A stretch of 8,943 nucleotides of DNA from NCBI GenBank assembly GCA_021796155.1, contig JAJYOO010000071.1, positions 1-8,943 of the forward strand, in the 5' to 3' direction. Shown piece after piece: positions 6,185 to 8,943 of the stretch. Every line of letters begins with the position of its first letter. Positions within the stretch are counted from its first letter, which is position 1. This DNA is from Chloroflexota bacterium (lineage in GTDB: Bacteria; Chloroflexota; Anaerolineae; Anaerolineales; Villigracilaceae). The notes below the pieces were generated by a model. That model was not told the origin of the DNA, did not search any database, and worked only from the letters and a program-made list of their open reading frames with translations. Position numbers and translations under genes: made by a program.

Positions 6185-6766
6185 CTACGGGCGTGATTTC
6201 AAGTAGTCCTCCGGTGTGTCCAAATCTTGGAGAATGGAGGGCGTGTCCATCTCCACATAACGGATTTCATTTGCGTGTCGGTTGAGAAAATCGCGCGGTG
6301 AATCGGGTGATTTCATTTCAAGGATTTCATTCCAGAGTTCGCACGCGACTAGCCACGGATGTCCGCGGTGCATTTGATAACTTGGAACAATTAGCTTGGA
6401 TTCCGTTCGATTGAATTCTTCCACAATAAGCCGCACGCTTCTTTCTTGGACTTGAGGCTGGTCGCCCAATGCGACGAGTGCCGCCTGCGTCTGACGGTCG
6501 AGAGAGCGCAATCCACACTGAATGGAACTCAACATTTCATCGCGCGCATAATTTTCGTTGAAAACCGTGCTTGCTTGTTTTGATTCTGCAATCGCTTCCA
6601 CTTCTTTTCTCGCGCCTCCTGTAACAACTAAAATGTTCTCGATACCGGTAGATCGAAAGACATCAATTACGTGACCGAGAACAGTTGTATTTCCCCACGA
6701 CAAAAGCATCTTGGGCTGACCCATTCGTTTCGATTCTCCAGCAGCAAGAATGATGGCAGCAATCAT
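6185..6766 (-). CDS. mocA: MocA-like molybdenum cofactor cytidylyltransferase
   Basis: This 193-residue MobA-like nucleotidyltransferase (NTP_transf_3) probably joins CMP from CTP to molybdopterin to give the cytosine dinucleotide cofactor used by xanthine-dehydrogenase-type enzymes. Motif 1 is AIILAAGESKRMGQPKMLL (4-22). LAAG, in contrast to the LAGG of guanylyltransferase MobA, points to CTP. The metal-binding segment is LVALGDQPQV (97-106). MHRGHPWLV (132-140) and DLDTPEDYLK (181-190) are typical of the family. Its ATG overlaps the TGA of the upstream fusion gene by four bases (ATGA, 6763-6766), so translation is coupled. No molybdenum enzyme gene lies in the window, so the target enzyme is unknown. 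A role with another nucleotide cannot be excluded. Confidence 0.87.
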   Translation of the reverse strand: MIAAIILAAGESKRMGQPKMLLSWGNTTVLGHVIDVFRSTGIENILVVTGGARKEVEAIAESKQASTVFNENYARDEMLSSIQCGLRSLDRQTQAALVALGDQPQVQERSVRLIVEEFNRTESKLIVPSYQMHRGHPWLVACELWNEILEMKSPDSPRDFLNRHANEIRYVEMDTPSILQDLDTPEDYLKSRP

Positions 6767-8094
6767 TCCAATTCTTTCATGCGGGGATAATCTTCGGGTT
6801 TGTCCACATCGAATAACAAACTGTCATCATGCCACGGCAAATATTCAAGGCGGTGTTTTGAAAATATTGCTCGTCCGCCGACATCGCCTTCAAGCGCCAT
6901 CAAATCTGGGAATGTATCCCGGTCAAACAAAACTGGATTGGCGCGTTGCTCCATTAACACCAACGGAGCGACAATCGGGAAAAGTTCAGTCGAATGATGT
7001 GCAATGAGTGCTTGAATTACATCCGGCTTGATCTGTGGCTGATCGGCAAGCAAAAATGTCGCAGCGCCAGTTCTATCTGGCAAAGATTGAACGCCTGCTC
7101 GAATCGAAGATGCTTGTCCGTTTTGCCATTCAGTATTTCGAACGATTTGCACTGGCAAATCCTGAATCGTGGATTCAATTTGATCCGCGTATGCTCCGGT
7201 CACAACGATGACTGGCGAAAGCCTAGATTCAATCGCCGTTTTTGCGATTGCTCGAATAAATGGTTCGCCGCGCCAATCAAGCAATTGCTTTGGTTGGCCG
7301 AAACGTGTGGAACCACCCGCGGCGAGGATGATTCCTGCAGTCGGTTCGAATGTTTGAATATTTGAAAAATCTGGAGAGGCAACAACCACGGCGTCATATT
7401 GATGCAAAATCTTCTCAGCCATTTTCCCGCCAATGGACTGCAATTCATTCGTATCGGCCTGTGTCAGTAAGGCAGCGCGGTGAGCTTGTTGGGGAATATT
7501 CTTTAGTCCGCCATCTTCATGCGTCAGTACTCGAACGATCGCGTTGCCTGTGATTGCTTCACCAATTCTCAAACTACTCAACTTTGAAAATATATCCGGG
7601 CGGTGAACGAATTCATTGGTCAACGGTTTATTCAATGCGGCCAAGCTTGCTACGACAATAACCATTTCAACGAAATCTGGAATTGCCGGTTCATGAATAT
7701 CTGGGGCCTTCAATAATTTTTGACGCGCGCCGTCTGCTTCGATAAGCAGGATAGAACTGAGTTTTTTTGCTTCTTCTCTTAGTCGGGATAAGATTTCGTT
7801 GCTAGCGCCAACGGTTCGGCTATCTGATCTGATCGGGCCCGTGACGAGGGTCAAGCCGTGGATAGTCTGATGGTCAAGATCTCTAACATTGTCCGCGACA
7901 AGATGCTGATCGGCAAGTGGAACCTGCCACGCGCCGAGATGCGTCGTTGCTGTGACGACGACCGGTAAATTGCTAGCTGACTGTAATTCACGCGCCAAAT
8001 GAAACATGGAGGTTGTCTTTCCCCCCGCACCCACAAAAGCAATTGAGCTTATTCGCGGTTGAGACAGAACGCGCAGAGCACGCGAGAATTGCAT
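6763..8094 (-). CDS. yqeC: YqeC-MocA fusion: P-loop accessory protein joined to MocA-like cytidylyltransferase
   Basis: This 443-residue two-domain protein has an N-terminal half (about 15-240) that matches the YqeC family, a putative accessory protein of selenium-dependent molybdenum hydroxylases. It shows the P-loop VGAGGKTTSMF (21-31), TATTHLG (48-54), LLIEADGARQKLLKAP (116-131) and a VIVVASLAALNKPL segment (145-158). The C-terminal half (about 253-443) is a MocA-like nucleotidyltransferase with GIILAAGGSTRFGQPKQLL (254-272), LLADQPQI (348-355), RANPVLFDRDTFPDL (384-398) and LFDVDKPEDYP (427-437). The two activities in one chain suggest cofactor loading and cytidylylation of the same molybdopterin. 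The downstream stand-alone MocA overlaps by ATGA. The start at ATG 8094 has no clear Shine-Dalgarno and sits inside a 35-bp palindrome. YqeC biochemistry is not established, so the role is by family association. Confidence 0.88.
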   Translation of the reverse strand: MQFSRALRVLSQPRISSIAFVGAGGKTTSMFHLARELQSASNLPVVVTATTHLGAWQVPLADQHLVADNVRDLDHQTIHGLTLVTGPIRSDSRTVGASNEILSRLREEAKKLSSILLIEADGARQKLLKAPDIHEPAIPDFVEMVIVVASLAALNKPLTNEFVHRPDIFSKLSSLRIGEAITGNAIVRVLTHEDGGLKNIPQQAHRAALLTQADTNELQSIGGKMAEKILHQYDAVVVASPDFSNIQTFEPTAGIILAAGGSTRFGQPKQLLDWRGEPFIRAIAKTAIESRLSPVIVVTGAYADQIESTIQDLPVQIVRNTEWQNGQASSIRAGVQSLPDRTGAATFLLADQPQIKPDVIQALIAHHSTELFPIVAPLVLMEQRANPVLFDRDTFPDLMALEGDVGGRAIFSKHRLEYLPWHDDSLLFDVDKPEDYPRMKELE

Positions 8095-8120
8095 GGAGTA
8101 GATTCTACCCCATGCAATTC
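8086..8120. promoter_or_regulatory. 35-bp near-perfect palindrome over the yqeC-mocA start codon
   Basis: GAATTGCATGGAGTAGA (8086-8102) is the reverse complement of TCTACCCCATGCAATTC (8104-8120) except at one position (A8097 against C8109). In the minus-strand RNA that mismatch is a U-G wobble, so the whole 17-base arms pair. The centre is 8103. The start codon (8092-8094) and the next two codons lie in the 3' arm. A GATAAT sequence (minus strand, 8124-8129) just upstream could be a -10 box, though no good -35 is visible. An operator or a translation-blocking hairpin are both possible. No T-run follows, so it is not a terminator for the LysM gene. Confidence 0.75.
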
Positions 8121-8140
8121 ACATTATCTTTGAATGGTTG

Positions 8141-8710
8141 CTACCCAACGCGAATTACTTGCCCGGTATAGATTAGGTTTGGATTCCAGATTTGCGGGTT
8201 GAGCAATTGCAGGCTGTAAACGGTCGTCCCGTACCGGGCGGCGATGATGCGAAGTGTGTCACCACGTTGGACTGTGTAATAAATTGGCGTAGCTGGCAAC
8301 GTAATGACCTCACCCGCGTAAATCCAGCTTGGACGATTTGCAAGCTGCGGGTTGAGCGCAACGATGGCGTTCACGCTGGTTCCATAGCGGACGGCAATTT
8401 TGTAAAGCGTATCTCCGCGCTGAACCACGTATTGTCTGCCTGGCGTCCCCGATGGAGGCGGATAATATCCTCCGCCTGGCATAATCAAAGTCTGGCCGGC
8501 AAAAACCCAATACCAGAGTCCGGGATTCGCGGTGCGTATCGCTTGCATTGTTGTGCCGCATTTGGCAGCAATCCCGCTCAACGTGTCACCCCATTGAACG
8601 GTGTACGTTGAACCGCATCCTGACCAGGCGTATGCGCTGGTAGTTCCTGCGAAGGTTGTGATCACGATAGCGATCAAGACGAATAGTTGATAAATCTTTT
8701 TGCGTGACAT
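8141..8710 (-). CDS. Secreted protein with three LysM domains
   Basis: This 189-residue exported protein is made almost wholly of three LysM peptidoglycan-binding (GlcNAc-polymer-binding) modules. A signal peptide is clear: basic MSRKK, hydrophobic core [17 protein letters not shown], then a SAYA cleavage site near 28. LysM 1 is about 35-78 ([17 protein letters not shown]), LysM 2 about 93-138 ([17 protein letters not shown]) and LysM 3 about 144-188 ([17 protein letters not shown]). A G/P/Y-rich linker (79-92) separates the first two. C32 and C51 could form a disulfide in or near module 1. No catalytic domain follows, so it is likely a wall-binding or adaptor protein. I choose ATG 8708-8710 because GGAGG stands 6 bases upstream and the signal peptide begins there; the frame extends further to GTG 8767. 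A long leader of about 100 nt precedes it. Confidence 0.92.
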   Translation of the reverse strand: MSRKKIYQLFVLIAIVITTFAGTTSAYAWSGCGSTYTVQWGDTLSGIAAKCGTTMQAIRTANPGLWYWVFAGQTLIMPGGGYYPPPSGTPGRQYVVQRGDTLYKIAVRYGTSVNAIVALNPQLANRPSWIYAGEVITLPATPIYYTVQRGDTLRIIAARYGTTVYSLQLLNPQIWNPNLIYTGQVIRVG

Positions 8711-8712
8711 AT

Positions 8713-8724
8713 TGAGCCTCCTGC
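8713..8724 (-). promoter_or_regulatory. Ribosome binding site of the LysM gene
   Basis: On the minus strand AGGAGGCTC stands just before ATG 8710, with GGAGG six bases from the start. It is the strongest ribosome site in the minus-strand group and fixes the start against the longer GTG 8767 frame. Confidence 0.75.
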
Positions 8725-8820
8725 GTTTGTTCACGACCATTCGTACGTAGACGAAAACCGCCCACAAAATGTTTCATTGGTCGAGGGCATTGCCCGCTGT
8801 ATGCCAAATTCGCCAAGTTC

Positions 8821-8848
8821 ATTATAGCGCTGGACGAACGATTTTCAA
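8821..8848 (-). promoter_or_regulatory. Promoter of the LysM gene
   Basis: On the minus strand TTGAAA (8843-8848) and a perfect TATAAT (8821-8826) are separated by 16 bp. Transcription would begin near 8814, giving a 5' leader of about 100 nt before ATG 8710. The -35 is only 22 bp from the divergent -35 of the right-edge gene. Confidence 0.75.
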
Positions 8849-8870
8849 CTGGGATAACGGAGTCATTTCC

Positions 8871-8899
8871 TTGACATGGCATTTGAAGGGTAGTATCCT
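8871..8899 (+). promoter_or_regulatory. Promoter of the right-edge gene
   Basis: A perfect TTGACA (8871-8876) and TATCCT (8894-8899, 4/6 match) are separated by 17 bp. The start would fall near 8906, inside the palindrome at 8904-8921. Confidence 0.65.
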
Positions 8900-8903
8900 T
8901 GTT

Positions 8904-8921
8904 CTACCGACCGTTCGGTAG
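8904..8921. promoter_or_regulatory. Palindromic operator, TetR-like
   Basis: CTACCGA (8904-8910) and TCGGTAG (8915-8921) are perfect inverted repeats around CCGT. The palindrome covers the predicted transcription start and ends at the ribosome site (GGAG 8922-8925). The ACCGACC..GGT form and its place directly before a short gene start fit an autoregulated TetR-type repressor, but the regulator is not visible. Confidence 0.65.
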
Positions 8922-8930
8922 GGAGCTTTA

Positions 8931-8943
8931 ATGACCAGAGACG
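8931..8943 (+). CDS. Start of a gene cut by the window edge, possibly a TetR-type regulator
   Basis: Only ATG and the next codons (M-T-R-D) are inside the window. GGAG at 8922-8925 is five bases before ATG 8931, and a promoter and a palindromic operator precede it. Many TetR-family repressors begin with a short MTR-type N-terminus and bind such a palindrome over their own promoter. The family call is inference from context and not from the protein. Confidence 0.45.

Noticed and set aside
6181..6195. Small inverted repeat CACGC/GCGTG at the mocA stop codon
   Set aside because: Only 5 bp of stem and no T-run, so it is too weak to call a terminator.
8586..8882. Open frame of about 98 codons over the LysM leader and signal peptide
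   Set aside because: It overlaps the well-supported LysM gene in another frame, and its content is basic and low in recognisable structure.

Overview
The window (8943 bases, GC near one half by eye) looks like a bacterial chromosome segment, most plausibly Chloroflexota (Anaerolineae-like). The grounds are a T-box-controlled IleRS of the eukaryote-like type, a YqeC-MocA fusion beside a second MocA, a LysM secreted protein, and dispersed AT-rich and CGCAATGACA-type palindromic repeats. That assignment rests on pattern recognition only. No phage, transposase, CRISPR, toxin-antitoxin or defence gene is visible. I see ordinary chromosome with some interesting regulatory detail, and no wholly new system.

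Left part (+ strand, 1-4142): a sigma-70-like promoter (62-90) drives a leader that carries a complete T-box riboswitch (about 98-380). The T-box has a candidate AUC specifier, a UGGU tRNA-tail bulge, an antiterminator and a mutually exclusive terminator. A tract of degenerate CGAAT repeats follows, then a GGAGG site and ileS (468-3617). The enzyme is a type-2 IleRS whose HIGH signature is swapped to GXHH. An inverted-repeat element touches the ileS stop codon and separates it from a small GNAT acetyltransferase gene.

Middle part (- strand, 4173-6140): a perfect GC-rich hairpin lies between the convergent GNAT and acyltransferase genes. Reading leftwards on the minus strand come a 98-residue helical protein of unknown function, a diacylglycerol-kinase-family lipid kinase and a PlsC-family acyltransferase. 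The last two are nearly contiguous and probably both act on phosphatidate or related lipids.

Right part (- strand, 6185-8710): a secreted three-LysM protein, then a YqeC-MocA fusion, then a stand-alone MocA-like nucleotidyltransferase overlapping it by ATGA. The last two probably serve cytosine-type molybdenum cofactor maturation for a molybdenum hydroxylase encoded elsewhere. A 35-bp near-perfect palindrome sits on the start codon of the fusion gene.

Right edge: the LysM promoter is divergent from a second promoter with a palindromic operator directly before the first codons of a + strand gene that runs out of the window. That gene is possibly a TetR-type regulator.
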